Assembly (NCBI GenBank): GCA_963850345.1
Contig: CAWKKW010000011.1
Span: forward strand, 124,001-188,000
Reading direction: 5' to 3'
Origin: CAWKKW01 sp963850345
Lineage (GTDB): Bacteria; Acidobacteriota; Terriglobia; Terriglobales; Acidobacteriaceae
Length of the DNA: 64,000 nucleotides
Made by a program: the position numbers and the translations under genes. The notes under the pieces are model-generated. The model made no database searches, had not been told where the DNA came from, and saw only the letters and a program-made list of their open reading frames with translations. Below, piece by piece: positions 25,770-36,200 of this stretch. Numbering within the stretch: position 1 is the stretch's first letter; each line of letters opens with the position of its first letter.

Positions 25770-28700
25770 ATGATCGACTGGATTCTGAAAGTCTCGTTGA
25801 AGAACCGGTGGCTCATCCTCGCCGGATACGCGGTGCTCGCGCTCTGGGGCTACTGGGCGCTGCTGCATACGCCCATTGATGCGATCCCTGATTTGAGTGA
25901 GAACCAGGTCATCGTCTTCACCGACTGGGAAGGCCGCAGCCCGCAGGAAGTGGAAGATCAGATCACCTATCCGCTCACAGTGAATCTGCAGGGGCTCTCG
26001 GGCGTGCGCAGTGTGCGCTCTTCATCGGCCTTTGGGTTCTCAATGGTGACGGTGATCTTCGAGGACAATGTCGACGTCTACTTCGCGCGAACCCGCGTGC
26101 TGGAGCGACTGAATCTCGCAGGCAGTTATCTACCTACAGGTGCAACACCGGTCATGGGGCCCGATGCAACCGGTGTGGGACAGGTCTTCTGGTACACGGT
26201 CGAAGGCCCCTACGACAGCGGCACGCTGCATTCGATTCAAGACTGGCTGATCCGCTATCAACTCAACTCCGTTCTCGGCGTGGCCGAGGTCGCGAGCGTC
26301 GGCGGCTTTGTACGTGAATACCAGATCGATGTCGATCCCTTGAAGCTGCGCGCATACAACATCGCGATGAAAGACGTGATCGGCGCCGTCGCACGAAGCA
26401 ACAACAACATCGGCGCCAAAGTGGTGGAGGCGAACGACTCCGAATACATGGTGCGTGGCATCGGGCTGCTGCGCGGGATCAGCGATATGGAAGACATTAG
26501 CCTGGCCTCTTCGAATGGAACACCGGTGTATCTGCACAATGTTGCGGATGTGCAACTCGGGCCGGCATTCCGCCGCGGTGTGCTCGACAAGAACGGCTCA
26601 GAAGCAGTTGGCGGAGTGGTCCTGATCCGCTATGGAGCCAATGCGCAGGAGGTGATTCGCGCGGTGAAGGAGCGCCTCGAGACGATTCGGCCCGCGCTTC
26701 CTAAAGGCGTGCGCATCGTTCCTTTCTACGACCGCAGCATTCTGATTCATCACGCGGTCGATACGCTACGCCACGCCCTGCTGGAAGAGATCCTGCTGGT
26801 CACGCTCGCCCACGTGGTGTTCCTGTGGCATTTCCGCAGCATCCTGGTGGTCACCCTTCCGCTCCCGCTCGCAGTGCTCGGGTCGTTTCTCTTCATGAAA
26901 GGCGCGGGCATTTCGTCCAACATCATGTCGCTCGGCGGCATCGCCATCGCGATCGGCGTGCTGGTGGATGCGGGAATCGTGATGACGGAGAGCGTGATCC
27001 GCCAAGCGGAAATTTACGAGAAGGAGCACGGTAACTACCGCGATCACATCGGAGAAATCACTTTGCGGGCGGCACGGCTGGTGGGCAGACCAATCTTTTT
27101 CGCGATGGTGATTATCATTCTCGCGTTTGTGCCGGTCTTTGCGCTCACCGGCATGGAAGGCAAAATGTTTCATCCGCTCGCCTTCACCAAAACATTTTCC
27201 ATGATCGGAGCGACGGTTCTCGCCGTCACGCTGGTGCCGGTGCTCTGCACCTTTCTAATTCGCGGCAAGCTGCATCGCGAAGAAGACAACCCCGTGATGA
27301 AGCTGCTACGCGCCATCTATCAACCATGCCTGCGATGGGCCTTGCGGCATCGTGCCATCACCATCGCCATCGCGCTGCTGCTCTTCGCCAGCGCGGTGTA
27401 CACGGCCACAACCATCGGCACGGAATTCATGCCGCCACTGGATGAGGAGACTGCGCTCTTCATGCCCATTACCGACCCGCGCATCTCGCTCACGAAGGCG
27501 ACAGAAATTCTGCGCCAGCAGGATCGTATCCTTTCGGCGGACCCGGCGGTCGATATGGTGGTCGGCAAAGTCGGTCGAGCGGAGACGGCAACCGATCCTG
27601 CTCCGGTGAACATGGCCGAGACCATGGTGGTCTTCAAGGATCGATCGCAATGGCCTCGTGGTCTCACGAAGGACGCCATCATGGCTCGACTCGATGACAA
27701 GCTGCACATTCCCGGAGTCACCAACATCTGGACTCAGCCCATTCGCAATCGTATCGACATGCTTTCGACCGGCATTCGAACCGAAGTAGGTGTGAAGATC
27801 TTCGGTCCAGACACGCGAGTGATTGAACAGAAGTCCGCTGAGATTGCGGACGTGCTGCGCGGCGTTCCCGGCGCGGCCGATATCTATGCCGAGCGCATCA
27901 GCGGAGCTCCTTACCTCGAGATAAAAGTGAATCGGCCGGCCGCTGCACGCTACGGGTTGAATGTGGCGGATGTAGAAGATGTGATCGAAACCGCGGTCGG
28001 CGGTAAGGCCCTGACTACGACCATCGAAGGGCGGCAGCGCTTCCCGGTGCGAGTTCGCTATGCGCGCGACTTCCGCGACAATCTTCAGCAAATTAGGGAA
28101 GTACTGGTGAGTGGAAATAACGGCGTGCAGGTGCCGCTGAGTTCAGTAGCGGATATCCGCATGGTCATGGGCCCTTCCATGATCAGCAGCGAGAACGGCC
28201 AGTTGCGCGGCACCGTGATACTGAATGTAAGAGGGCGAGATGTGGGAAGTTTTGTCGAGGAGGCCCGCGAGGCCGTAGCGCGCCGGGTACAGTTACCGGC
28301 CGGGTATTTTGTGGAGTGGAGCGGGCAATATGAAAACGAGATTCGTGCCAAGAGGCGATTGGAACTTGTGATTCCGCTGGTGCTGGCGATCATTTTCGTG
28401 CTGCTCTATTACACCTACCACTCCGCCAAGGAAGCAGCCCACGTGTTGCTCGCCGTCCCATTCGCGCTCACGGGAGGCGTGTTCCTGGTAAAGCTGCTGG
28501 GCTATAACTTCTCGGTCGCGGTATGGGTTGGCTTCATTGCCCTGTTCGGCACAGCCATTCAAACTGGCGTGGTGATGGTGATTTATCTCGAAGAAGCAGT
28601 GGCGCGGCAAACAGCTAAGGACGGGCGTCTTACTTTGCCGGGATTGCATTCCGCGGTGATGGAAGGCGCATTGCTGCGACTGCGGCCAAAGGTGATGACG

Positions 28701-28907
28701 GTGGCAACGGTGGTCGCGGGATTGCTGCCGTTGCTGTGGTCCACGAGAACGGGCGCTGAATTCATGAAGCCGTTGGCGGCACCGGTACTTGGGGGGATGA
28801 TCAGTTCGTTAGTTCACGTGCTGATCGTTACGCCGGTGATCTTCACCTGGATGCGGGAACGGGAGTTAAAGCGCCAGCCGGCCGAGACTGCTGTCGAGGT
28901 CGCTTGA
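25770..28907 (+). CDS. cusA: CusA-type heavy-metal RND efflux pump
   Basis: The 1045-residue product is an HME-RND permease that exports Cu(I)/Ag(I) by proton antiport. The N-terminal IDWILKVSLKNRWLIL and the motif AIAIGVLVDAGIVMTESVIR (with the membrane Asp/Glu used for protons), TAIQTGVVMVIYLEEAV and the typical length confirm the family. Twelve transmembrane helices and two large periplasmic loops are expected. It follows cusB by 6 bases and is the last gene of the operon. The next gene is convergent. Confidence 0.95.
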   Translation: MIDWILKVSLKNRWLILAGYAVLALWGYWALLHTPIDAIPDLSENQVIVFTDWEGRSPQEVEDQITYPLTVNLQGLSGVRSVRSSSAFGFSMVTVIFEDNVDVYFARTRVLERLNLAGSYLPTGATPVMGPDATGVGQVFWYTVEGPYDSGTLHSIQDWLIRYQLNSVLGVAEVASVGGFVREYQIDVDPLKLRAYNIAMKDVIGAVARSNNNIGAKVVEANDSEYMVRGIGLLRGISDMEDISLASSNGTPVYLHNVADVQLGPAFRRGVLDKNGSEAVGGVVLIRYGANAQEVIRAVKERLETIRPALPKGVRIVPFYDRSILIHHAVDTLRHALLEEILLVTLAHVVFLWHFRSILVVTLPLPLAVLGSFLFMKGAGISSNIMSLGGIAIAIGVLVDAGIVMTESVIRQAEIYEKEHGNYRDHIGEITLRAARLVGRPIFFAMVIIILAFVPVFALTGMEGKMFHPLAFTKTFSMIGATVLAVTLVPVLCTFLIRGKLHREEDNPVMKLLRAIYQPCLRWALRHRAITIAIALLLFASAVYTATTIGTEFMPPLDEETALFMPITDPRISLTKATEILRQQDRILSADPAVDMVVGKVGRAETATDPAPVNMAETMVVFKDRSQWPRGLTKDAIMARLDDKLHIPGVTNIWTQPIRNRIDMLSTGIRTEVGVKIFGPDTRVIEQKSAEIADVLRGVPGAADIYAERISGAPYLEIKVNRPAAARYGLNVADVEDVIETAVGGKALTTTIEGRQRFPVRVRYARDFRDNLQQIREVLVSGNNGVQVPLSSVADIRMVMGPSMISSENGQLRGTVILNVRGRDVGSFVEEAREAVARRVQLPAGYFVEWSGQYENEIRAKRRLELVIPLVLAIIFVLLYYTYHSAKEAAHVLLAVPFALTGGVFLVKLLGYNFSVAVWVGFIALFGTAIQTGVVMVIYLEEAVARQTAKDGRLTLPGLHSAVMEGALLRLRPKVMTVATVVAGLLPLLWSTRTGAEFMKPLAAPVLGGMISSLVHVLIVTPVIFTWMRERELKRQPAETAVEVA

Positions 28908-28973
28908 TCGGGTCCAAGACAACACACAAGACGCACGAAGAGCTAACCCCTGCGAGTGTGTTGCCGCTGCGAA

Positions 28974-30104
28974 TTACTTTGCAATTGCCGTGAGGTGCTC
29001 CAGTTGCGCGATTTGCCGCTTCACAAGCTCCGCGTTCGATCCCTCGGGCAGGTAGGTCAGGCAATTGCGCAGGTGAGACAGGGCACCCGGGTAATCGCGC
29101 TGCATGGTCAGGATCACGCCGAGGAGTTGTTCCGTTCCTGGGACGGTGTGCAATGGATCCATCGAAAGCGACTTGAGCGCGCTTGCCTTGGCGGCTTCGA
29201 CCTTGCCTAGTTGAACCTTAGCCAGCGCGTCGTAGTACAAGAGCTGCGGCGTACCGGACGGAGTGAGTTCGAGCACGCGGCCCGTGTTGTCGAGAACATC
29301 TTTCCACTTGGCTTGTTGCGCCGCGATGGCGGCCAGCTGTTCGTACGGCGAGACAAAGGTAGGATCCGCAGCCGCAGCTTTCTCAAACGATGCCTTTGCA
29401 GTCTGAGGGTTCGAGGCGAGCTGTAGTTTGCCCAGCTGGTACCACGCTTCGGCGAAACCTGGGTACGCCTCTACCGCCTTTTGCAGCTCACGCTCTGCCT
29501 TGTCGGGCTTCTGATCCATCAGGTACGAACGAGCCTTGTCATAAGACTTGAGCGCCGCCGGCGGAACAGACTCTCTGGAACCGCTCAGCGCGGTCCCCGA
29601 GGAACTGGCTCCCCGCCGCAATGTAAGCAGATCGAGTTCGGGATCATCTCTGAGATTGCGATGCGTGATGGTGGTGGAGTTGGAATTGAAGCCGGCCAGG
29701 AAGGCCTGTACGGTGCAGCCCTCGAGGTGTGTCTCCATCTGCCGCTTGGTGTCGCCCTGCAGGCTAGGAGCCGCGCCGGGTATCTTGTCGAGCCGGATAA
29801 GATAGTTACCTTTCGAATCTGTCTGGGTGGTGTAGGAGATAATCCCATTGCAGGTCATGTAGACAGGCACGGGCTCCCACAAGAAAGGCTCGCCGGCGAC
29901 GGCGATCTTGCCGAGCAGCGCACCGCCCGCTCGGCCCTGCGCCTCCATGTCAGACCAATATTCCATGGGTCCGCTGTCCTGTACCGAGCCGGGCCGCGTA
30001 GCCGTCGACGTACCGCCACCTTTTGGAATGCCCTGACCCAAAGCCGAATAACTCAAAACAGCAAGCGCAAAAATGGAAAGTAAGAATGATAGCCTGGATC
30101 TCAT
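28974..30104 (-). CDS. Exported TPR protein with an N-terminal carboxypeptidase-regulatory-like domain
   Basis: The start at 30104 has GAGG 5 bases upstream and gives a signal peptide (MRSRLSFLLSIFALAV...LGQ); the frame extends further to 30194 without that support. The 376-residue product has a beta-rich region of about residues 45-150 (VTSDSKG-like: SYTTQTDSKGNYLIRLDKIPG). At least four TPR-type pairs follow from about 190 (SYLMDQKPDKAERELQKAVE, AWYQLGKLQLASN, LLYYDALAKVQLGKVEAA). A scaffold role in the periplasm is likely. It is divergent from another exported TPR gene. Confidence 0.8.
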   Translation of the reverse strand: MRSRLSFLLSIFALAVLSYSALGQGIPKGGGTSTATRPGSVQDSGPMEYWSDMEAQGRAGGALLGKIAVAGEPFLWEPVPVYMTCNGIISYTTQTDSKGNYLIRLDKIPGAAPSLQGDTKRQMETHLEGCTVQAFLAGFNSNSTTITHRNLRDDPELDLLTLRRGASSSGTALSGSRESVPPAALKSYDKARSYLMDQKPDKAERELQKAVEAYPGFAEAWYQLGKLQLASNPQTAKASFEKAAAADPTFVSPYEQLAAIAAQQAKWKDVLDNTGRVLELTPSGTPQLLYYDALAKVQLGKVEAAKASALKSLSMDPLHTVPGTEQLLGVILTMQRDYPGALSHLRNCLTYLPEGSNAELVKRQIAQLEHLTAIAK

Positions 30105-30296
30105 CGCGGCCTCGCAACTGGTTGCTAACTCAACCTCTATTATCCACCTCCAGCGAGGCGACGAGAAGAATTCTCTGAGTGACTCAGGACACAAGCTGAA
30201 CGCGTCTGGAACGAGGAAAGCTAAGCACTCCGGGGCCTCTTCGATTGGATGAAACTATCCCTGCTGCATCGTGCAATTGAGCTATCCTGAATAGCG

Positions 30297-31403
30297 ATGC
30301 GCCGTGTCGTTTTGACGTTTACCCTATTTGCCACCTTGGCCGCAGCTCAGCGCCAGGACCCTGATCAGCTTCTGAAATCTGCTATCGATGCCCAACAGCA
30401 GGGTCATTACGAAGAGGCTGTGCGCGGTTACCGTAAGGTGCTCGAGATTCAGCCCAACACTTTTCTGGCAAAGGTGAACCTGGGAGCCGCGCTGGTCCAT
30501 CTAGGCCAGTATGATGCCGCGATCGAGGAATATAAGTCCGCCTTGACTACTGCTCCCCAGAGCCGGCCTGTGCTGCTGAACCTGGCGCTTGCGTATTACA
30601 AAAAAGGCGATTTCAAAAACGCGCGAGAACACTTGGAACCCCTGCAAAAATCGCAGCCTAACGATGTGCGAACTGCGATCCTCTTGGGAGATAGCGAGCT
30701 CAAACTTGGGGATGCCCCTTCCGCACTGGCGATGCTGGGACCGCTTGAAGCGGCAAATGCGCAGAATTTGGATTTTGAGTATGTGCTGGGCTCCGCGCTG
30801 ATCAAGGCAGGCCGGCTCCGCGATGGAGTTACCCGGGTCGAGAAAGTGGCTGTCGCTGGCAAGAGTGCGGACGCTTACATGCTTGCCGGCGTAACTCTTT
30901 CGCAGCTCAACGAGTATGAGCAGGCTCGTCACGATCTGGATGAGGCGCTTCAGCTCAATCCTAAACTTCCTGGTATTTACACACTGGTTGGGACCGCACG
31001 CGACAAGACGGGAGATGCAAAAGAAGCGGAGCCTGCGTTCCGAGAAGCAATCAAGCTTAATTCCGATGATTTTGATGCCAATCTCTATCTTGGTGCGATT
31101 CTCTACAAGCGGAGGCAGATGGAAGAGGCAAAGCAATATTTGGAACATGCGCTTCGCCTCAATCCCGCTTCCTCGATGGCTCAGTATGAGAACGCGATGT
31201 ACAAGAGCACCTCGGGGCAGTACCAGGAAGCGGTGGATCAACTCGAGAAGGTCGTGCATGAAGACCCGAACTGGTTGGAGCCGCACGTGGAACTTGCATC
31301 GCTCTATTACAAGTTGCATCGGCCGGCAGATGGCGCGAAGGAGCGAGCGACGGTCGAAAAATTGACCGCCGAACAACAGGCCCAGGGTCCCGGCAAGCGG
31401 TAG
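30297..31403 (+). CDS. Exported TPR-repeat protein
   Basis: The 368-residue product begins with a short signal peptide (MRRVVLTFTLFATLAAAQ). It then consists almost wholly of TPR units, roughly nine of them, such as AIDAQQQGHYEEAVRGYRK, VNLGAALVHLGQYDAAIEEY, LNLALAYYKKGDFKNAREHL and YLGAILYKRRQMEEAKQYL. It is a solenoid for protein-protein binding in the periplasm. The partner may be one of the CRTAC1 proteins nearby; such neighbours are frequent in this phylum. It is convergent with the CRTAC1 gene at 31469-33148. No strong ribosome site is seen. Confidence 0.85.
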   Translation: MRRVVLTFTLFATLAAAQRQDPDQLLKSAIDAQQQGHYEEAVRGYRKVLEIQPNTFLAKVNLGAALVHLGQYDAAIEEYKSALTTAPQSRPVLLNLALAYYKKGDFKNAREHLEPLQKSQPNDVRTAILLGDSELKLGDAPSALAMLGPLEAANAQNLDFEYVLGSALIKAGRLRDGVTRVEKVAVAGKSADAYMLAGVTLSQLNEYEQARHDLDEALQLNPKLPGIYTLVGTARDKTGDAKEAEPAFREAIKLNSDDFDANLYLGAILYKRRQMEEAKQYLEHALRLNPASSMAQYENAMYKSTSGQYQEAVDQLEKVVHEDPNWLEPHVELASLYYKLHRPADGAKERATVEKLTAEQQAQGPGKR

Positions 31404-31468
31404 CTTGTTCCCACTCCACTCTGATTTCCAGTTGGCACTTCAACGGCCTCGCTGCCGCGCAAGGGAGA

Positions 31469-33148
31469 CTACTTCTGCGGCTCGGTCACTTTCAGGACAC
31501 GGTCGGCTTCTATTTTTTGCAGGGTCTGAACTGCGCCGGAAGGCCACTGAATCTCAATCGATTCTGCTTGCGCGTCCCCGCCGAGACCGAAGTGCACTGG
31601 GCCATCGCTTGAACTCGCATAACAGACGCTGGTGGTCATGTGGTTGTACTGCGTGCCTGACTTGGTGACGAGCTTGATGCGGGCGCCGATGCCATCGCGA
31701 TTGCTCCGCGTACCCCGCAAGGCAATGTCGAGCCAATGTGCGGATTTAGGGCTGCGGTTCATCCAAATTTCCGCGTCCTGATCGAGAGCGGTAGCGACGA
31801 CATCCACGCGGCCGTCCCCATCCAGATCACCGAGCGCGCAGCCGCGGTGCCGCGATGCCGGAGAGGCGTTCAGTCCCGCCTCCTCTGTCAGAGCAGTCCA
31901 CTTGCCGCTGGCTCCGGTGTTGCGAAAGACGGTGTTGAATTGATCGATGTTGGTGCCGGGAAGGGGCAGGGAGGCAACATGTCCGCGAGTAACGAACAGG
32001 TCCTTCCATCCATCGTTGTCGAAGTCGTAGATAGCTGCACCGAAGCCCGACATCTGGTTGCTGGGCACTCGCATTCCGCTCTCGCCGGTAATTTCACGAA
32101 ACTCGCCTTTCCCGGTGTTCTGGAAGAGTGGAAAGGTCTGGTTGTTAAGAGCAACGAAGGCTATGTCAGGAAATCCATCGTTGTTGAAGTCGCGAAAATC
32201 GAGGCCCATACCTGACACGAAGTTGCCATCTTCCGGCAGCGCCACACCGGCCTCGAAGGCGACCTCCTCAAATTTGTCACCGAGGTGATGGAAGAGCGAG
32301 TTATAAGAAGCATCGTTGGTGACGAATAGGTCGGGACGGCCGTCCATGTCGTAGTCCGCCAATCCCACTCCCATTCCTTTGCCTACATGATCGCGGATGC
32401 CCCATTCTTTGGAAACGTCCTGGAAGGTTCCGTCTCCCTTATTCAGGAAAAGCTGGTTGGGCTGTCCCTTGTAGTAGCGGGGATGACAGTAATCGGCCGC
32501 TCCCTGTAAAGAGCACAGCGGCTGCGACGAGTAGGTCCACTGCATATAGTTAACGACGAAGAGGTCGAGCAGACCATCGTTGTTCACGTCGACCCAGACG
32601 GCGGTTTCCGACCAGAGAGGTCCGTACTGACGGTCGATAGACTGGTCCAGGCCTGCCCTGGTGGTGACGTCGGTAAAGGTACCGTCTCCGTTGTTGTGGT
32701 AAAGCGTGTTGTGGTGAACACCGGCGACGAACAGGTCAGGATGTCCGTCGTTATCGTAATCGCCGACCGCTACCCCGATGTCATAGCCTGTGCCGCCAAG
32801 CCCAGCAGCCTCGGTCACGTCGGTGAAGATTCCGTTGCCGTCATTGCGAAAGAGGCGGTTCCGATACTTGGGGGAGTCTTTCTTCAGAGTGGCAATGTTT
32901 GCGCCGTTGGTAAAGAAAATGTCCGGTCGACCGTCTCCGTTGTAGTCGAACACCGCCACCCCGCCAGCCATGCTTTCGGGCGCGTTCCTTCCAGGCGTCA
33001 TATCGTTTTCAAGATGAAAGGGAATTCTCTTCAGTTCGAAGCGGATGGGACTTGGTGCCTCTGCGGCATGAAGGAGGAGAAAGGCGGAACCTGCCAACAG
33101 TAGGCAGCAGATTGCATAACGAAGAACGTTGCAGCGATACGTAGTCAT
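31469..33148 (-). CDS. CRTAC1-type protein (VCBS/FG-GAP repeats plus ASPIC/UnbV domain)
   Basis: The 559-residue product has a signal peptide (about 1-30), then about seven VCBS/FG-GAP calcium-type blades with repeated DYNGDGRPDIFF, DYDNDGHPDLFV and DVNNDGLLDLFV loops, i.e. a beta-propeller. It ends with an ASPIC/UnbV domain (about 480-555: HFGLGGDAQAESIEIQWPSG). The start at 33148 is preferred to the longer GTG frame at 33178 because a terminator hairpin at 33159-33184 would lie within the longer reading. The family is exported; its function is not known. It lies downstream of the TonB receptor gene. Confidence 0.88.
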   Translation of the reverse strand: MTTYRCNVLRYAICCLLLAGSAFLLLHAAEAPSPIRFELKRIPFHLENDMTPGRNAPESMAGGVAVFDYNGDGRPDIFFTNGANIATLKKDSPKYRNRLFRNDGNGIFTDVTEAAGLGGTGYDIGVAVGDYDNDGHPDLFVAGVHHNTLYHNNGDGTFTDVTTRAGLDQSIDRQYGPLWSETAVWVDVNNDGLLDLFVVNYMQWTYSSQPLCSLQGAADYCHPRYYKGQPNQLFLNKGDGTFQDVSKEWGIRDHVGKGMGVGLADYDMDGRPDLFVTNDASYNSLFHHLGDKFEEVAFEAGVALPEDGNFVSGMGLDFRDFNNDGFPDIAFVALNNQTFPLFQNTGKGEFREITGESGMRVPSNQMSGFGAAIYDFDNDGWKDLFVTRGHVASLPLPGTNIDQFNTVFRNTGASGKWTALTEEAGLNASPASRHRGCALGDLDGDGRVDVVATALDQDAEIWMNRSPKSAHWLDIALRGTRSNRDGIGARIKLVTKSGTQYNHMTTSVCYASSSDGPVHFGLGGDAQAESIEIQWPSGAVQTLQKIEADRVLKVTEPQK

Positions 33149-33184
33149 AAAGAAACAACGGGGGGTGGACTGAGCCACCCCCCG
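33149..33184 (-). terminator. Terminator of the TonB receptor gene
   Basis: On the minus strand CGGGGGGTGG, a 6-base loop, CCACCCCCCG, then TTGTTTCTTT make a perfect 10-bp GC-rich stem with a T-rich tail (stem at 33159-33184). It is 24 bases after the receptor stop codon and just before the CRTAC1 start. Confidence 0.85.
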
Positions 33185-33208
33185 CCAGATTGTACCTCGT
33201 AGAGCAGT

Positions 33209-36200
33209 CTAGAAGAAGTACTTGATGGCAAACGTCAGCTGGCGTTGACCAGTCGAGAATGCCGGTTTGCCGGTTGTCGATCCATTGACGTTGGTCGGCG
33301 AAAGCGAGTGTATGGCAGCCTGTACGGTCTTGCCCGGGTTATTTGGATCCGGTTCGGTCTTGTAAGTGACAGCGTCGAAGTTGAGCTGCTGATCGCTGTT
33401 GCCCGCCAGACCAAACTGCTTCAAGGGATGATTCAGGAAATTCTGAGCCTGAACGCGGAACTGCACCTTCTGGTTCTCAGTCACCCTGAAGTTCTTGAAC
33501 AACGCCAAGTCGCTATCGAAGTAGCCTGGAACACGGCTGTAAGGCCAGTTAAAGGTTCCCTGCTGTCCGAATGCGGGTGGCGTAAAGCAGTTCGGGTTGA
33601 AATACTGCCCGCTCTGCAGGTGCTTCCCAGGGTTACAAGTGACGACCGGGAGGATGAGGTTGAAGGAGGTGGAACCAAACCACGTCGCGGGGTTGACTGC
33701 GACGGAGCGGAGACGGTTTCCATTCTGATCGACGCCTGGCAACGCAATGCTGTAATCAGGCAAGTCGGGCCAAGCTGTAGTCGGTACACTCAGGCCGCCA
33801 GGATAGCTGGCATTCAGGTTACCGCCCGTCGCGGATTGCAACGGTCCTCCAGCCTGGTACGTGGTGTAGCCGGAGAACTGCCAGCCGTTCACAGCGCCAG
33901 CAAGTAGCGCGTTGCCGTGGATGGGCTTGGGCAAGTTCCAGACATACGTCAGGTTCAGGATGTGCGTGTGATCGTATGCCAGTGGTCCATAGTTGTTTTT
34001 GAGGTTGAATGGATCGACCGCGGTGCCGTTTCCTGCACCGTTGCTGGTCTCACCATCGCGAATGCCAAGAACCTTACTAAACGTGTAGTTGGTCACGAAG
34101 GTGATGGGGCCGGACTGTTTCTGCCAGGTCACCTGGAGTGAGTTGTAGTTGGCGTAGCTGCCATGGGCCAGCAGGTAGACATCGCCATTCTGATAGGCAT
34201 GCAGCGGGCGCCAATCGTTGGAAGTAAATGTCTGGCTGTAAGTGGACTGGGCTTTCTGGCAGTAGATGCTGTAGTTGTTTTTCGGATCGTTGGGATCGTT
34301 TGTTCCGCACGCCGGATTACCGGGCGAAACATACTTCCCATAAGAACTGGACGTCGTGTTGGGATTCGGGAAGTAGATGCTGCCGGCATTGATGTTGTTG
34401 AGGTCGTTCAGCTTTCCATTGCCACCATCAATGATCTCGTTGGAGCTCTTGTTGGCAACGTAGGAGACTTCGAGCACCGAACGCCATGGCAGCGCCTGGC
34501 TCATGGTCACATTCCAGTCCATCGTGGACGGAGTGCGATCATCGCCCTTTTGCATGGCGTAAACAGTTGCGCCGTTCTGAGACACGGAAGACGGCGGCAC
34601 CTGGTTATTGGCAACTGCTGCCTGGTTGACGTTGGCATAGCCCTGAACGCCGTTCGGGTAATTGACAGTCCAGGTAAACGAACCCAAGGGTCCGCCGCCA
34701 GCTTCGGTCGCGGAGTTGACCGAGACCTGGTAGCGATAGACTGCGAAGCCGCCGCGGAGCACGCTCTTGCCTGTGCCGAAGATGTCGTAGGCGAATCCAA
34801 CACGTGGCTCGATGTAAAAGAGCGGTGAAGACCACCCAGACGTCGGGACGGAGCTGTTCAATTTGTGCCAGGTCAGACCCGTGTTGGCCGGCGCCAGGTT
34901 GGGGGCAAGGTTGACGTAGGTTGAGGGATTCCACACCTGCAGGTCGCTGCCGTACCACTGGCCGATGTGATCGAGCCGTGCGCCGTAGTTAAGGGTGAGT
35001 TGCTTGTCGGCCTTCCAGGAGTCCTGTGCCCAGATGGACCACTGGTTCATCTTGACATCCTGGGTCGGAACCGAGCTTGCCTGCTGATAATTGGCTACCT
35101 TGCCGAGGAGGAAGTCGGCGACTACGTTGCCCGCATCCTGGTTACCCCAGCCGAGGTTGTAGGTGCCATTGTCGGCGCTGCTGGACGACTGAATGTTCTC
35201 GCTCTGATCCCAGTAGAAACCCGCCTTGAGTGCGTGGGGCCCGAGCACCTTGCTGACGGTGTCATAGAACGCAGGATCCTTCTTCAAACCGCCGAAGGTC
35301 TTGCCTCCGTTGAACGATCCGTTGAAGGATTGCTCGGAGATGTTCGGGAAAGCTCCACCCCACGGCCCTTCGATGTTCGGGATTTGCGGGGTGGTGTGGC
35401 CAAACAGTCCGGTCGCTGCGAAACCGATCTTATTGCGATCGACAGCGGAAGGATTGCTCAGAGTGTTGGGGTTGATGTAGCGAGCCAGTGTGAACACAAA
35501 TTCGTTGGTCGTGGTGGGGCTGAAGACGTGAGTGAAGTTGGTCATGACTTCATTCGAAGTTGTATTAGCCACGACGGGCGAGGGATACGGCAAGGTCCAG
35601 GGGGCGGCCCACCAAATGGACAGCGGGTGTTGGTCCTTTTCGATCTGGCGCGTGTAGGAGCCGGTCAGCTTGGTGTTGTCGCTGATGGCATAGTCCACTT
35701 TGCCGGTCGCTTCCCAACGATTCTGTGGGCTGGTGTTGATGTACTGGTAGTTATTCCAGCCATTGGCGGACGATGGCGAGATGTTCGGCTTGGGGAAATA
35801 CCCAGCCTTGAGCATCGCGACTGCGCCTGGATCGAAGCAACTGGTGGGCAGCGAAGTGGAAGTCACGCCCGGGCAGTTGATGTTTCCAGTGGAGAGAGTC
35901 GTATACGCGTAGCTGTTGCTGCTATTGATCAGTCCCGATGGCAGCGAGGAGTTGTCAAAGTTTCCGCCCAGCTGTGCGGTAGTCGGTACGTTGTAGTTGA
36001 CCGGAGTTCCGGCCGGGTGTTGGTTCATGTACTCGTAGCCAGCCCAGAAGAAGAGCTTGCGCCGATCCTTGTTGAAGCCAATGAACGGGAGCAGAACCGG
36101 GCCGCCAACGTTGCCGCCCATGTAGTAGTAGTGTTCGTCGGGGAGAGCCGATGCCAACGCATCTTTACGCGCCTGCGCCGGTGACTCACCCGCGCCGGTC

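Noticed and set aside
27306..28091. 261-residue minus-strand frame
   Set aside because: It is antisense to cusA and reads as low-complexity charged sequence.
33149..33178. GTG start at 33178 for the CRTAC1 gene
   Set aside because: The 10-residue extension would be encoded within a GC-rich hairpin plus T-tract that is evidently the terminator of the receptor gene.
34967..36184. 405-residue open frame on the plus strand
   Set aside because: It lies wholly within the TonB receptor gene, antisense to it. The receptor is a clear family member; the antisense frame has no start signal or motif.
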